Of a DNA stretch of 64,000 bases, positions 10,820 to 24,193 are shown piece after piece. Position 1 is the first letter of the stretch. Every line of letters starts with the position of its first letter. The stretch spans positions 15,107,545 through 15,171,544 of the forward strand of contig NC_079134.1 in the NCBI RefSeq assembly GCF_945859705.1, read 5' to 3'. This stretch comes from Episyrphus balteatus (taxonomy: Eukaryota; Arthropoda; Insecta; Diptera; Syrphidae). Made by a program: the position numbers and the translations under genes. A model generated the notes under the pieces. That model saw nothing but the letters and a program-made list of their open reading frames with translations. It searched no databases and was not told the origin of the DNA.

Positions 10820-13499
10820 ACAATATTAAATTGTATAAAAATTATTTCAATTCAACTACTAATTCAATCGTTTACTTTTTTATTTATTGTTCTCTAAAAT
10901 AATAATAAAATAAATATAAAAATAAACAGTGTGTATGGCGTATACGTAACCTTTTTCTGTTTTTTTTTTTTTTGACTGTCATAAAACAGACATAATTGCT
11001 TCGAAAAAAACATGTTGAGTGCTCTGATGGGCTCTTAATATATACAACATTCAGAGTACTTGGATACTTCATAACATTTTTATGACGACAGAGATAGCTA
11101 AAAAATGATTTTGACAGATCATAAAATAATAACGACTTCATGTCATCAACACATAAATCAACGCAAATAAAAATTGGAAAATCATTTTTCTTAATAGAAA
11201 ATTGAATAGATTTTTTACATCTCACTCTTCGAAGTACCATTTATTCTTGGAGATAGATAAATTATTTCAGTTAGCAGTTCATTATTTTTTAAAACTTTTA
11301 ATTTGATGACTAATTGAATAAAAATTCTTTACTTTAAACCAACAGAATTTCGGTTTATACGGAATTTATATTAAAATTTCGAAAAAAGAAAAACAATATT
11401 TCTGCAATAAAGTGCATTCCATATAAATTTTTAATTATTATAAAATCGATTTTATTTTGATATGGAATGACCGACTTTGATGTTTCAATTTGCATTTGGA
11501 ATTTCTGTAAACGAACAAGTTGTAATGGATTCCTCAAATAAGCCAAAATGTACGTGACTAGTATTTTTTAAGTATATTGGTGTATATTTAAATAATTTAT
11601 GAGTGGAAAATTATGGAGGATTAACACGACTGACACATTTGTCGAAGTTGCATTTTATGACAAATTATCGCTTATAAATGCCAAAAATAATTACAAATCG
11701 ATTGCAGTGCAAATCCAACATTAATGTGGGTCATAATTTTGAAATAAATTATGCAGTTTTTCTGTAATGAGAACTTGTTTAAAAAAATATTAATTAATAT
11801 TTTTAATGTTTTTGGTTAAGAATCAAAAAATATTTGTTTAAAACATTTAAATAATTAAGCTGTCAATGTCATCCAGAGTGAAATTTCAATTTTTTGAAAC
11901 CAATTTTTTCTTTTTTGATTTGCACAGAATACATGAGTCTAAAAATAAAAACTCCATAAGCACATGTGCCTACCAAACCAAAACCATCTCCATCAGGTGT
12001 ATGTAGACCCAATAGCTTATTGAATTTTAATGCAATGCAAATGTTTACAAAATTTTGTTTCTCTCTGTAATTCTTAAAAATTTTTACTTATCGATGATTT
12101 TTAGTTCTTTATTTTTCCATAACCCAAACATCGACTCACACTCACATTCACACACGAATATTATATAGAGACTTCATAAAATTTGTAAAATTGGTTTTTT
12201 CGACTGGCAATATTACGAGTATTTTTGTTCGCTTTAACTTCCAACAAAACATAGAGCAGAGCAGCGCATCATTATAATATTTTGTGTTTATTGGAGGAAT
12301 TTTATAGATTTCTTGCGGTGCATGCGAAAATAGCTTCGTAGTTCTTCACAAATAAAATCTATATCGTAATTTTATAGATTCGCGCATTCTTATTGTTTAC
12401 ATAGAACAAGATATAAAATATGATTTATTGCTTTCGATCAGTCTGGTAGAGAATATTTTATTTTGATGCCACAAAGATTTGATTGATATCAATTTAATTG
12501 GTGTAAATTCAATTATTGAAATATTTTTGAAGAAAATAATAAAATGATTTTGTTTACATTAATAAAGGCATCAAAGACGGTAATTATCATGTTTGGCTTG
12601 ACACAAACATTTTTAAATAAAAGGAAATTAATTTTGCTATTGATTATTGGGACTAAGGCCCATTTTATTCACTCTTCATTGAATTTAAGATCTCCATTAA
12701 AAATTAGAAAACTGTACATCGCATACAAATTTTAAAATTTCCCTTTTTTCATTGTGACTTTAAAATTAATGGAGATTAAATAAATTGGGACTAAATGACA
12801 AAAAAAAACTTTTTTGTTTTTAAACTTTTATAAGTCTGAACTAACATTTCTTTTTATTTTTGTTGTTATTCTAGTTTTTAAGTTTTGTTTTTGTGGTTCG
12901 CCGATGTTTTGAACATTTATAATATAATGAAAATCTTCGGGACGTTATAGACGGATGATTTGAATAGTAATAAGAACAAATTTTGTACTACCCTCATACT
13001 ATCTGATTTTTATACCTACACTTAATTGCATCGCATGGTTGTGTTACACTTTTATTTGTAGATAGATTGTAAGAAGCTTTATTTTTATCCATTGATCACT
13101 TCTTATTGTATGTATAAGCTTGAAGACAAAAATCATAATCATTTGAACCCGATGTCTTCAAACTTTTTCCAAAGCTCTGAGAGTTTTTGGCCTGACCTAA
13201 AATATTTCCCCCTTTTTGGAGTATTTAGCTACGTTTTTTAGGTCTTTGACTGCGAAGTCGGATACTTACATAGCTCAGGTTAAGTGAAGGTATTGAAAAG
13301 TTTAGCCGAGAAAACTGTTCATCTAAAATTCCGCCATAACTCACAATACTGTTGCAACATCTGTGAACAACTTCTTTGTCTATTTAAAAAATGGCGCACT
13401 TTATTTTCGCTTATGTATTTGCACACTTTAACAAGCTTGGGATACTTAACAGATTTTTAGCTTCAAAAACAAATAAATAGAATAGAATAATGTTGGATA
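10820..13499. other. AT-rich non-coding stretch
   Basis: No gene recognised. It contains a possible degenerate copy of the dispersed 24-bp motif at 10932-10950, poly-T at 10968-10973, and otherwise unstructured AT-rich DNA. Confidence 0.45.
10929..10952 (+). repeat. Possible degenerate copy of the dispersed 24-bp motif
   Basis: The right half reads TGGCGTATACGTAAC and is followed by a T-rich run, as in the intact copies, but the left half does not match GGGTCACTG. It may be a decayed copy or a chance partial match. Confidence 0.3.
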
Positions 13500-13760
13500 G
13501 CTGGATTAAGAACAAAAATAATATTGGTCCAAAATTGATCTCTGGGGAACTTCACTTGGCATTAGAAAGAATTCGGACAGGACTTTTATAGCCCAATCGC
13601 TTGTTTTCGACCTGTTGCTGTTAGATATGATAAGATCAACTTTTCAGCAAGAATGATGAAAATTTATAGAATCTTCAGTCCAGTTTTGACAAAATTCTGA
13701 GTGATTATCAGTCTCAAACGCCTTAGAAAAGTCAAGGAGTAACAAAATGTTGAAGATCAA
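13500..13760 (-). pseudogene. Decayed LINE reverse transcriptase relic
   Basis: On the minus strand, motif A survives as LLLDFSKAFETDNHS (about 13710-13745). Motif B survives as EVPQRSIL followed, in the next frame, by GPILF (about 13520-13555). Their spacing of about 190 nt fits the normal motif A to B distance. Stops and frameshifts separate them, and no endonuclease, YADD motif or element ends could be found. DFSKAFDT and VPQGSILGP-type motifs are common in CR1- and Jockey-like LINEs, so an old member of that broad group is likely. Confidence 0.7.
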
Positions 13761-16523
13761 AAATATTTTTTCTTCCTTTTTTTACAACACTTCATTAAAA
13801 AAAACAATAAGTACTTGAGGAGTGAATAAACAAAAGACCGTATTTTCATGTTTTCCATTTTTTTTAATGAAAACGGATTTTTAAGGCAGAACTACACATT
13901 TGGCCTTCAATGAAAACTACTAAAACGCCTTATTTCTTATATGAAATAACCCTTTAGAAACTTAATTTCATACAAACCTGAAATATTTGTCACAGTTTCT
14001 TGCGATTTCTAAATAATTTGTTAAGATGGAAATACGGCATTCTGTTTATTCTCTTATAGCGATAGGAAATATAATTTATTACAAAAACTTTTTTCTTATG
14101 AAAGTTTTCAAATTCGGCTTGCTTTTTAACTTATGAACAAAAAACTATAACCGAAAAATTCACAATTTTTTATCATTTCAAAAACAGATACATCTTTATA
14201 ACTTATCTATTCATATATTTAAAAAAAAAAGTATATTGTTATTTTTGGAACAGAAAATTTTGAATTTTTCTTTGAGTAAGAATTTTTTTGTCATTATTTT
14301 ACGAATCTTAAACGTATTCGAATACTTATATCAGTAAGTAAAATATTGATTGAATTCAACCACAAATAAAAATGCTTGTCTTTATATTGAATTGAATTGA
14401 ATAATCCCGTGGTCAAGAAAACTATAATGTCTCCGTTTATGAAAAATATTAGATATTTTTTCAAACAGCTCATAAATTGAAAACAATAATCTTTATGTCT
14501 TTAAAGTATTATAAAAGAAAATTTCAAAAACTAATAACCACAACTCAACAATATTGAAAGTATGCTAGAACAAAATGACCACATTTTTCAAAGAGAATCT
14601 TGAAAAACACGGAGCATATGCCGTAGTAAAACGTGTCACTGCTTACATCCTCTTAGATAAGTTATTGTAAGAGCTAAACATCCAAATGGGCATTAAAACC
14701 CGCATCTATCATTATAAAGAACGTATAAAAAACAGAAAGTACATATATAGGTAAACATGCTGCTAGAACATGATACAAACACCAATCAATGTCTAAAAAC
14801 CCGGATAAAGGATATTTGCAAGCTAACATTTTTTCTTCTTTTTTTTTCTTGCTTCTTCCTTTTTTTCATTTCTCAACCACAACCTAAACGACAATGACGA
14901 TGGATATGATGGCGGCGTAAAACTTTTCTCCCCCCAGACTATATAACAATACATAGTCCATTACCGACACATTAAAATCACAACTTTGAATTTATGTCCA
15001 TGGCGCATTATATGAGAAAAGTTTATGATGGGGGATTTTCAATAAATCAGACCACTTACTTCTTGCACTCACCCACTTTAATTTCACTCCTTCGACTGAT
15101 TTTGCTTTTTTTTTTCTCTATCAACTGTGCACAAAAAACTTCATCCTTGCACTTTTGAATCACTATACCATTGCATTAATAAGGACTGATAATAGCAAAG
15201 AGTAGTGTGCTGGTTGCCTAGATGATGAAAAAAGAAAGTCCTTCCAAAATGTGCTTGAATATCAGGATATTCGCATACACATTTAACGATCACGAACAAC
15301 TTTGTGTCCTTCAATTTTGCTCTGCTCTAGGACGAGGTTTCTCTTCCTGCTTTCTGTAGCTGCCAACACTTTTTCTCTAAGCTAGTTGTGGTGCTCCTGT
15401 TCTGTTGGCTGTTTGGTTGTGTAAAGTATACAGTACAGTTACTATACCAAAAGTGGTAGGAGTACTTTGCTTTGCTTCCTTTTTCTTTTTCTAAACTGTT
15501 GCTCTGATTTCTTTCGACATATTTTTTATGTATAGGTAAGGTATATTTGTGTAGGTAGGATATTTATACATGTATAGGTTTTTTCCTTCTTTTCTTGGCT
15601 TGCACTCATACTTTATGTCATTACAGCGAGTAATCGGAAAAGTTTTCATTCAGAAAAAAAAAGTGAGGAGAAGTAGAATATCCTTCAAGCATACCCGATA
15701 CCCCACAAATGCTTTGTAGTCTTTGCCGGAATGTGCATTTGTATGTATTTGTACGTCGTGGGTATATATTTTATTTGAGTTCTCATTTTTTTTAAAAAGA
15801 TTTTCTCTTTTTTTTATTTAAATAATTTGCATTCACTTGCATTTTTTTTTTTCTTTTACAATAAGGAGCGTTTTGATGGAGAAGATTATGTGTGTAGGTA
15901 CTGTGAATGTGCGTGTCACTTTGGAAACAGACTTAAAAATGCTTTTGATATGAAAAACTTAAGAAGAAAAACTTATCCACCAGACTCGAGTTTATATGTG
16001 CTTTATGTGATGCGTGAGAGAGCAGAAGTAATTTCTTTTTTCTCAACAGAAAAAAAAAAAAACAAAATTCAAAAGAAAAGTTTAATTTGATTGTGCAAAA
16101 GTTCATAACCTATGAAGGACATTTTTTTTACTCTTTTCACAAAATCTTTTTTTTGTCTGATGACACTGGACCATAAAAATATGATGGTTGTAAAGTCAAA
16201 AGATAGGAAAACGAGTAAATTTTTTTATTTTATTTCTATGGACTTTTGATAGGGGTAATATAATACTTTTTTTTTATGGTTTCAAAAGAAACCACTTTAA
16301 TTTAACTATTTTTCAGAATGGTTTAGTTTCGAAGAGGGACATTTTAAATTCAAAAAAATTGTAAAATCAAAATTATTCATCTATGAAGCATTTGGTTTTT
16401 AATTTCAATGCGACAAATATACATGATTTTAACGAGATAGGAAACTTATACAACCACAACTCCGAGTCCGTAATTTTTAGTTGTAATTTTCATTTTAGTC
16501 ACAAGAAATTCATTGTAAGAGAC
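13761..16523. other. AT-rich non-coding stretch
   Basis: No gene or delimited element recognised. It contains many homopolymer runs. The zone 15290-15480 is somewhat richer in G+C and C/T-rich but has no clear promoter or exon. Confidence 0.4.
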
Positions 16524-16532
16524 ATTTTAATG

Positions 16533-17119
16533 GGGTTGGGTTCGATATCCCGCTTTTTATATTCCCGTTTTTTTTTTTAAATCCCGCTTTTTATATTCCC
16601 ATTTTTTTTTTTAAATCCCGCTTTTAAAATCCCGTTTTTCATAGTCCCGCTTTTTATAATCTCGCTTTTTTATAATCCCGATTTTTATAATCCCGTTTCT
16701 TATAATCCCGATTTTTATAATCCCGTTTTTTATTATCCCGATTTTGCAATCGAAAATAGTTTTTGTTATTTTAAAAAATCGCTCGATTTACCGCTCGAAA
16801 TACCGTTTTCATAATGTGTTGTAGGTACATACATATTCTATGGGCTTTACGACGCAAAAAATTAGTTTTACTAATTTTTTGTCTATTTCTTATGATTTTT
16901 TTATTTATGCATTAAGCATGTATTTTGTATAAAAAACGGAATTGGCTTCATTTGACGGGATTTTAAAATGCGGGATTATAATTGATCGGGATTTTAAATA
17001 AGCGGGATTTCAGAAGACGGGATTTAAAAGATCGGTATTTTAGTAGAAGGGATTTTGAAACTTTTTTTCGGGATTTTCGAAAAACGGGATTTTAAGAAGC
17101 GGGATTCCGATACGCACCC
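16533..17119. mobile_element. Foldback element with AATCCCG arrays and 9-bp target duplication
   Basis: The left arm carries about 13 copies of AATCCCG or close variants spaced roughly 15-16 bp apart (16547-16741). The right arm carries about 10 copies of the complement CGGGATT (16957-17108). The ends are roughly inverted (GGGTTGGGTTCG against GGGTGCGTATCG). ATTTTAATG lies directly outside both ends (16524-16532, 17120-17128). Tandem-repeat inverted arms with 9-bp target duplications are the hallmark of Drosophila FB-type elements, which are related to Mutator-like transposons; that kinship is inference. No coding capacity. Confidence 0.85.
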
Positions 17120-17128
17120 ATTTTAATG

Positions 17129-17855
17129 ACATTACGTAAAACTCAAAAAATACTTCGGCTGCATTTAGGGGCAAAAAAAAAGTTTTTATGACCTTCAGAA
17201 ATAGAAAAAACCTTTTAGTTAGTCCTTAATCGATTTAGTGTTTTTGTCATTTTAGAAACGAGACATTCAGATTTTCCAATGATTTTCAAAAAATTTCGAA
17301 ATATTTATAGAATAACATGTTTTAGCTCAAGGACATAGCCCAAGCAATTCGTACATAGGGAAAATTGAAATCTTTTGTTTAGCACCAAAATTAATGGTAC
17401 CTGCCATATGACCATTATGGAAAAGTTTTTATTTTCAGAAACGGCCCAGACGATTTTGACAAAAAAAAATGTTGGGCTTTAGCAGGGAAATTTCTAGCAG
17501 GGAAAGTTCTAAGTTAATACGGTTAAGTTATTAAGAAGGCCAGAAATCAATTATATCAATATAACGGTTCTATCTCAGTTATCTTAATTTTTGGATTCTT
17601 CCTTAAGCAGGTAACAAATTGATTTCAATGAACATTTTTATACAGAAGATTTTAAGATTTAAGTAATCGTTATTTTTGGATATTTTAAAAATCCACTGAT
17701 TTTCCCTTTGTCTCAGATTTCTTTTTCTTAAATAGTTTTAAGAACTTCTTAGATTTTTGTTCTTCATAAAAAAATAAAAAATTTTCAACAAATGTAAAAA
17801 AATATACAAAGCTTAAGTCCAAATCTGTGACACCTCATCAAAAAAAAAGACTCTT
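17129..17855. other. AT-rich non-coding stretch
   Basis: Nothing recognised between the foldback and the piggyBac-like MITE. Confidence 0.4.
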
Positions 17856-17859
17856 TTAA

Positions 17860-18078
17860 CCCTTAACTATAGTGGTGAAAATTTGTGGTGTTTTGAAATG
17901 ATAAAATAAAATACAAAATTGAATTTTTTTATAAATTTTGTTTTTAAGCATCAAAAGATAACAATTTAAAAAAAAATAAAAAAATAAAAAAAAAAAAGAG
18001 AAAATTCATTTTCAACGGTTTTTATTAACTTTTTAAAAGTTGATGTGGGTCCCCTGGACCCACCACTATAGTTAAGGG
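17860..18078. mobile_element. piggyBac-like MITE at TTAA
   Basis: Inverted termini CCCTTAACTATAGTGGTG (left) and CACCACTATAGTTAAGGG (right) are bounded by TTAA on both sides (17856-17859, 18079-18082). TTAA targets and short CCC-starting ends are characteristic of piggyBac-type transposons. At 219 bp it has no room for a transposase. The AT-rich interior has no repeats of note. Confidence 0.85.
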
Positions 18079-18082
18079 TTAA

Positions 18083-19864
18083 CAAAAACATTTTTGAAGA
18101 CTGGATCTTTGCTTTTGTTTTAAGTAAATTGGCCATATTGAATTTCATTAATGTATCATCTTTTTTTTACAAATGTTTCGGTTGCGTTTTATTTTGTTGT
18201 GTATTTATTTTAAATTCATATTGCGCTCAAATTGTTAGTCTTTTCTCCTCTAAAACAAAAAAAAAGCCTTTGATATTAAAACCTTATTGTATCCTTTCAC
18301 TATTTTTAGTGGTCTCGTGTCAACCGCAGACATTTTTAAAATAATCATTCATCTCATTTATAGAGTAGAAAAAAAAAGATAAATAAAGAAACGATAAAAT
18401 TTTGACAGCCAACGTTCCAGCTCATTACTCAATCATTGAGTTATTATGAATGAATAAAATCTAAATATACATAATAAAAAAAAAGAAGAGAAGAAGCAAG
18501 AAAAAAAACTGCTGAATGGTAAGCAACCATCACTCAACTATCAAATCAAAAGACACACATTCACCCACACATACAATCTTGAATCCTTGGTGTATCCATA
18601 TTTTTTTCTCACACAATTAATTACATATATTCGTACAAGTCCCATAGATACAAACAGAATGTAGTTGAACTATGCCAGAAGGATAAACTGATGGTGCTGA
18701 TGAAGAAAATCAATACAATGTAGATACACATTTCATCGATAAATACAGATTTTCTTGTTAAACCAGAATTGGGAATTTAAATCGAACTTGAATAATTTGA
18801 GTATTTAATGAAAAGATGTAGACAGATGAGGCTTCGAGGTTTTTCAACATTTTATTCCCTTGAGCATCAAAAGAAGCAGCGTGAATAAAAATAAAACAAA
18901 ACAAAAAAAAAAAAATTTAACAATAAAATAGTCATAACTTTTAACACCACCTATCATTATGGATTTTTTTGTTTTTGTTTGTTTTTGTTCAAAAAGGAAT
19001 ACTATTCAACAGTCATTGTGTATAGTTTTGAAGCAGTTTGTATGAAAAGAAGACTTCTCTCAAAGCACATTGAGCCTTTGATACTTTTAAGTGTTTGTCG
19101 GTTTTTATTTTTTTGTTGTTTGAATAAAAAAAAATCTTTTTGTTCTCGGTTTGATTTATTTTTATTTTTTCTCTAAGTAAAAATCAATAATCTTGAATTC
19201 ATGGTGAAGGATAAAATGGAAATGTTTTAACTTTCACATGATAGAATACATCAACAGAAAAACAACATCAGAGTCAGCACCTGGCTTCTCAAAAAAAAAA
19301 AAATAATATACTAAACTATATTGTGCATGTGCGTAGTTGGGATAAAACTTTAAGCCTAAAATGTTGTTAATTTTTAAGTTAGATTAGAAAATGAGTTTAA
19401 GTAAAAAATGGCCTATTATTTAAAACATGATAAATTTTTCAAACAATGTGTTAATAAAAGAATTGTAAAAAACAAAATCCACACTACACGGTTAAAATTT
19501 TTGTCGTAGTTTTTGAGACAATTAGGCGCTTTTCAATAAATTGGTTTTTTTGCACATTTTTTAAATACATTTTTTATAAGTTTTAAATAATTTTGTATTG
19601 AGAACCTTATTTTGAATACAAAAAACATTAAATTGTAATCAAAAGTATTGTAATTTAAGAAATTTGAATTAAAAACTAATTCCTAGTAACCTATATTTCA
19701 ATTTTAATTTTGATAAGAATTAAAACTAAATACTCGTCTTTTTATTTTTATTACAAGAATATGTTAATTTAAATCAAACTGTACTAAAAAATAAACGCGA
19801 AAAGGGAAACCATTTTAAAATAGAAATAAAATTTCTTGTGTTACCATAATCTGAAAAAGTACAT
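18083..19864. other. AT-rich non-coding stretch
   Basis: No gene or delimited repeat recognised; poly-A/T and short open frames without coding character. Confidence 0.4.
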
Positions 19865-19872
19865 AGTAAAAG

Positions 19873-21883
19873 TAGGGTTGTAAAAATAACAATTTAAAAA
19901 AAATGCATTAATTTAAAACAAATATAGGTAATATTGCAAATAAAAAAATTTGTATTAAAAAAAATATTTGTTGCAACTGGAAAATATCTGCATTAAAAAG
20001 AGGTTGTCTGTAAAGCCGGTTTACGGACGATGATTTTACGTGATAACGTCGTAAGAAAACAGGTTGTGTGCTTTTAAAATGAGCCATTTGAAGGGTTTAT
20101 TTATTTCAAACAATCATAATTTACGAGAAAAAGCTAAAAAAATACCTTTTTCTTTTCTCATTATAATAATTTTTTTATTTTAAAAGCTCACAAAAAAAAT
20201 TATACCTTTAAAAAGCCAAATATTCCTTCTAAATAATAAAAAAGTATTAAAATAATTTATTTAAAACAATCATTTTCATCAAAAAAAAGCAAAGAAAACA
20301 TGTAAATTTATCTTCTCATGAAAGCTTATTGTCTTAGCTAAAAATATATATATAGATCAAGTCTATGAGACATCTACAAAAAGAGCTAGAAGAGCACGAT
20401 GAAATTTCATCAAAAAAAACATTTATTTTTATGTTCTCATGCTATTAAATGAATTTTTTCCCTAACAACCTATACAAAATTTTATACCATGTGAAAGCTT
20501 ATTGTTTCACCTTCCAAATGACGTATCAATCCCATTTCAAAGATGCCTACAAGAGAAGTTAGAATTTTTTAAAGTCAACCATGTGAAATTTCCAGATTGA
20601 GATTACGGTACTTCCCACACTGGTGGCTGTTCATGGCGCAACAGATCTCCACTGGTGGTATGATGTTTTTCACAAGTTTCTTGATTTAACATTGTGTGGC
20701 TTGTAGTTAGCGTTATGTATATATAATATTCCTCTATCTATTAAAGAAAAAAAAGGTAAAAATAAAAAACGATGAAAATCGGTTAAAAACGGCCAAAAAA
20801 CCTGTTTTTTAAAAACTTAATTTTCTCCGTATTCAGTCAAAACTCTTTCAACGATTCCAATGCACATGTATGCGCATTTATCAGAACTACATGTCCTATA
20901 TAACTTGAGATTTTTTGAATGCTCCAAAAAAAAGCTAATAATCAAAAACTACCCTATAATACCTCTTAAAAAGTAGGTATTTGGAAAAAATTAGGTGTTG
21001 GAAAAAAATCCGTATGAGACGCCTAATTTTTTTTTCCTTCATCTTTCACCTGGCACCTTTAGAATTGTCAAAAAAATTTCCCCTACCCATAATCAACATT
21101 TTGTCATACCCACAACACCTGATCAACGTCCAAACAAAACGTTATAGCGGAGTTCCAAAATTTTTTAGAATTTTTTTTTAATGCAGTTATCCTTAAATTA
21201 GTCTCTTCTATCTATTACAAAAAGACTCAACTCTCTACAATAACGCGTTTAGATTTTAGCCCAAATTTCATCTTTCCGTTTTACCCCTGTTTACCCTATT
21301 AAATGACGGAATTTTTAAAAATCCTTCATTTGGATTAGGCTTTAGATTATTTTCTTTCAAATAAGCTTTAGGAGATTTTTGTATCTCTAATAGTTTATTT
21401 TTAATTTTGAATTAAAATTTTTTGCCGCACTGCGAAAAGTGTAACGCTAGAAAATGGCGTCACTTTTTTGTGGTGGCTGCCATGGTTCATCGATTTATAA
21501 GACGTTATCACGTCAAAAAAAAATATTTTCACTGCAGCTGAAAAACATTTGCATTAAAAAAGAAATTTTATGCGAAGTAAAAATATTTTGGATAAAAAAA
21601 AATTTATTCCAATTGAGAAATTGCATTGGAAATAAAATTTTTATTGCAAATAAAAATGTTTTGCATTAGAAAAAAATTATATAATAAAAATAATCTGCAC
21701 TGAAAAAAAATTATATTGCAAGGTGTAGACATTGAATATTTTTTCTAATACTCGTCGAATTTCTTACAATTTTGAAATTTTTAACTTTATTTTTTTTTTT
21801 TTCAATGCAATTTTTTTGTATTTGCAATAAATATTTTTTAGAAATTTGGAATGGAAAAAATTGAAATGATTTTTACAACCCTG
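19873..21883. mobile_element. Non-autonomous hAT-like element, 2.0 kb
   Basis: Ends are inverted: TAGGGTTGTAAAAAT (left) and CAGGGTTGTAAAAAT (right, read inward). The flanks AGTAAAAG (19865-19872) and AATAAAAG (21884-21891) differ at one base, consistent with an aged 8-bp hAT duplication. Arms carry many GCATTAAAAA/TTGCAATAAAA-like subterminal repeats. An internal inverted pair sharing ACGTGATAACGTC lies at about 20037-20058 and 21494-21516. Two diverged direct repeats, both containing GAAAGCTTATTGT, lie at about 20319-20410 and 20493-20592. No transposase frame was found. Confidence 0.7.
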
Positions 21884-21906
21884 AATAAAAGTACATATTC
21901 TGTTCC

Positions 21907-22016
21907 AAAAAAAGGATTTGGTAACCCGTTTTTAAAATAAAAAAATTCTGAGAGCTTTTAAGTTTGTCTTGCAGCAAATTTAGTTTGGACCATTACTTTT
22001 GACGCCCTTTGTATAC
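21907..22016. mobile_element. Stub of a CAGGGTGTCCC-family foldback end
   Basis: On the minus strand, starting at 22016, GTATACAAAGGGCGTC is followed by AAAAGTAATGG, and further in comes GCTCTCAGAATT and then TACCAAATCC. The order matches the left arm of the element at 1635-2698, with many differences. Only one end is present, and it lies 15 bp past the hAT-like flank at 21891. Confidence 0.6.
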
Positions 22017-24189
22017 ATCATGTTTTTAGATGACAAAAACAGCTATAAAATAAAGTCGTTCAGATAACAGTGGGGTAATTCTAGTGTCTCTATAAAGTGT
22101 TTTAGAAAAATTTAAACTTTATTTCAAGATCAAAAAACGTATAAATTTTACTTTACTTAACCTAACAAATGAAGCTAATACATCTACATTAAAGCAAAAC
22201 AGCTGCAAATATATATGTACCTATCCATTAAGTCCACCTCTCCGTATACAAATATAACGGCTTTGCTGCGTTTGTTTACCTTTTGCTCACAATTTAATGA
22301 CTTTTTAATTGTAAATATCAAACACAACCCCACATTAAGCAATGAACTTTCATTTCCATGCCCCAATACAAACACAACAAAAAACAACAAAACAAAATGA
22401 ATACAAAAAAAGAGAAATTTGCAATCTCATTATCATCACATCATAGTGCTTTAGGAATTGACCACCACCTGGATGTTGATCTCCAAGAAAATAAATAAAC
22501 GTTCTGAACTTGGCATTCTACCAAAATAACAGGTGAAAAGTAAACACATTCCGGGTATTCAGACTTCGGAGTCAGATTCAAAGTCAGAGAAGAAGGTATC
22601 ATCTAGCCAACTTGCCTGCATTCAAAATTGAGAATTCAGATGAATCTATTCGAAAACTCAATACATGTGGTGTTGTTGCCTCTTTAAAAACATAACCATG
22701 AAATAAAAACGACCAAAATATCTATACATGCATCTTATTGATGAAAACCACCTTTGCATTCTTTTTTTTTTTCTAATAAAGTGTAACTAAATATTTGCCC
22801 AAGCATAATGTTTACACAAATTAAATATCTTTATCCAAGTTCGATTAAATGTTATAGCCTTAACACCCCCAAATACAAATATTTACACACATTCAATCTA
22901 AATCGAGTTTAAACGATATATCCAGCCGGACAATGGACGTATACTCTTTTGTAGCCAGAGTAATATCCAATCGGAGGAAGAGTATGTGTGTTTTTTTATT
23001 CACGGAAATAAAAACTTTTAGTTTGGTCTATTTTTGATGATTTTTTTTTATATTTTGTTTTTATAGCGAGAACTATAATAACATGGCGGTATGTGGCGAT
23101 ATATTGTTGTTTTTTGGTTTTTGTAAATATTTAGAAAAACTATGCACAAAAATAGAAGGCATAGACAATGATTTTGATATAAATTTTAGATGAGAAAATA
23201 TAAAACAGAAAGACAGCAACACTGACTGAGACTTCAGAATGTCTGTGATCTCTGGAAATTATAATAGCGGTATAAAGCCGATAAATATGATATATAAATG
23301 AATTCAGATAGGAAAAAAATTAAATAAAATTCATTAATAGACAATAACTTTTAAGCTTATCCATGAGTAACCTTTACAAATAAGACTCCAAAAATGCATT
23401 TGAGTAAGGTATTTTAATTTTTAATAAAAAGAAAGTGAATTGTCGAGGATCCAGTCAATTGTGGAATTGGGTCACTATGGTGTATGCGTAACTTATTTTT
23501 CTTGTATGCAAAGTTGTTCATATCACTAATAGCGAAAGCGTCTATGGGAAAACGTCTATGCATTTTTTTTCCCAATAAAAATGCAATTATTTTCATTATT
23601 GTAGTATTCTCTATTTAATAAAAAATCTATGAATTCTAGAAGACAAATACAAAATAAATTAATTCGATTTCCTAAAAACTTGCTTTTTGGTGTAAAAAGT
23701 GTGATTGAATGGTGTTTCAACTCTAATAACATTTCAACAAAAAAAAAATCAAAGGATTTCATTTAAAATTTTGAACATAATTTTTAAATGTTAATTTTCC
23801 AAAAAAAAATCACTTTTCGAAATGAGATACCTTTAAGCAAATTTGCATTTATTATCATTAAAAAATTATACAAAAACAAATCGAAAATATTAAACTTAAA
23901 TACAATGGAATTCAATCCTTATTATGTATATGTATTTAACTTAGTTCTTTCAGTTTTGTATCCTTTAAAAAACTGAGCATAAATATCTAACCGAAAAAAC
24001 GGGTAAAATGAAGTGAAATGGGTAATAAGGAGGAATCTACAAAGAAGAAATTAATATTTAAATTGATCCTTATCCGAATGCATTAAAAGTCAATAAAAGT
24101 TAAGTGCTACTGTTTACTATATCTTTAATTTAGAAACATAGAATTTCGGGAACTCTGCTCAAAATATTTAAAAAGATGTTTTTGTAATT
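22017..24189. other. AT-rich non-coding stretch with one copy of the 24-bp motif
   Basis: No gene recognised. Apart from the dispersed motif at 23469-23492, only low-complexity DNA is seen. Confidence 0.4.
23469..23492 (+). repeat. Dispersed 24-bp motif, copy 1
   Basis: Reads GGGTCACTATGG then TGTATGCGTAAC, one change (A for G) from the consensus, followed by TTATTTTT. Confidence 0.8.
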
Positions 24190-24193
24190 ATGT

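Noticed and set aside
10084..10902. Plus-strand frames over the RTE-like LINE
   Set aside because: They overlap the reverse transcriptase motifs on the opposite strand and have no coding features of their own.
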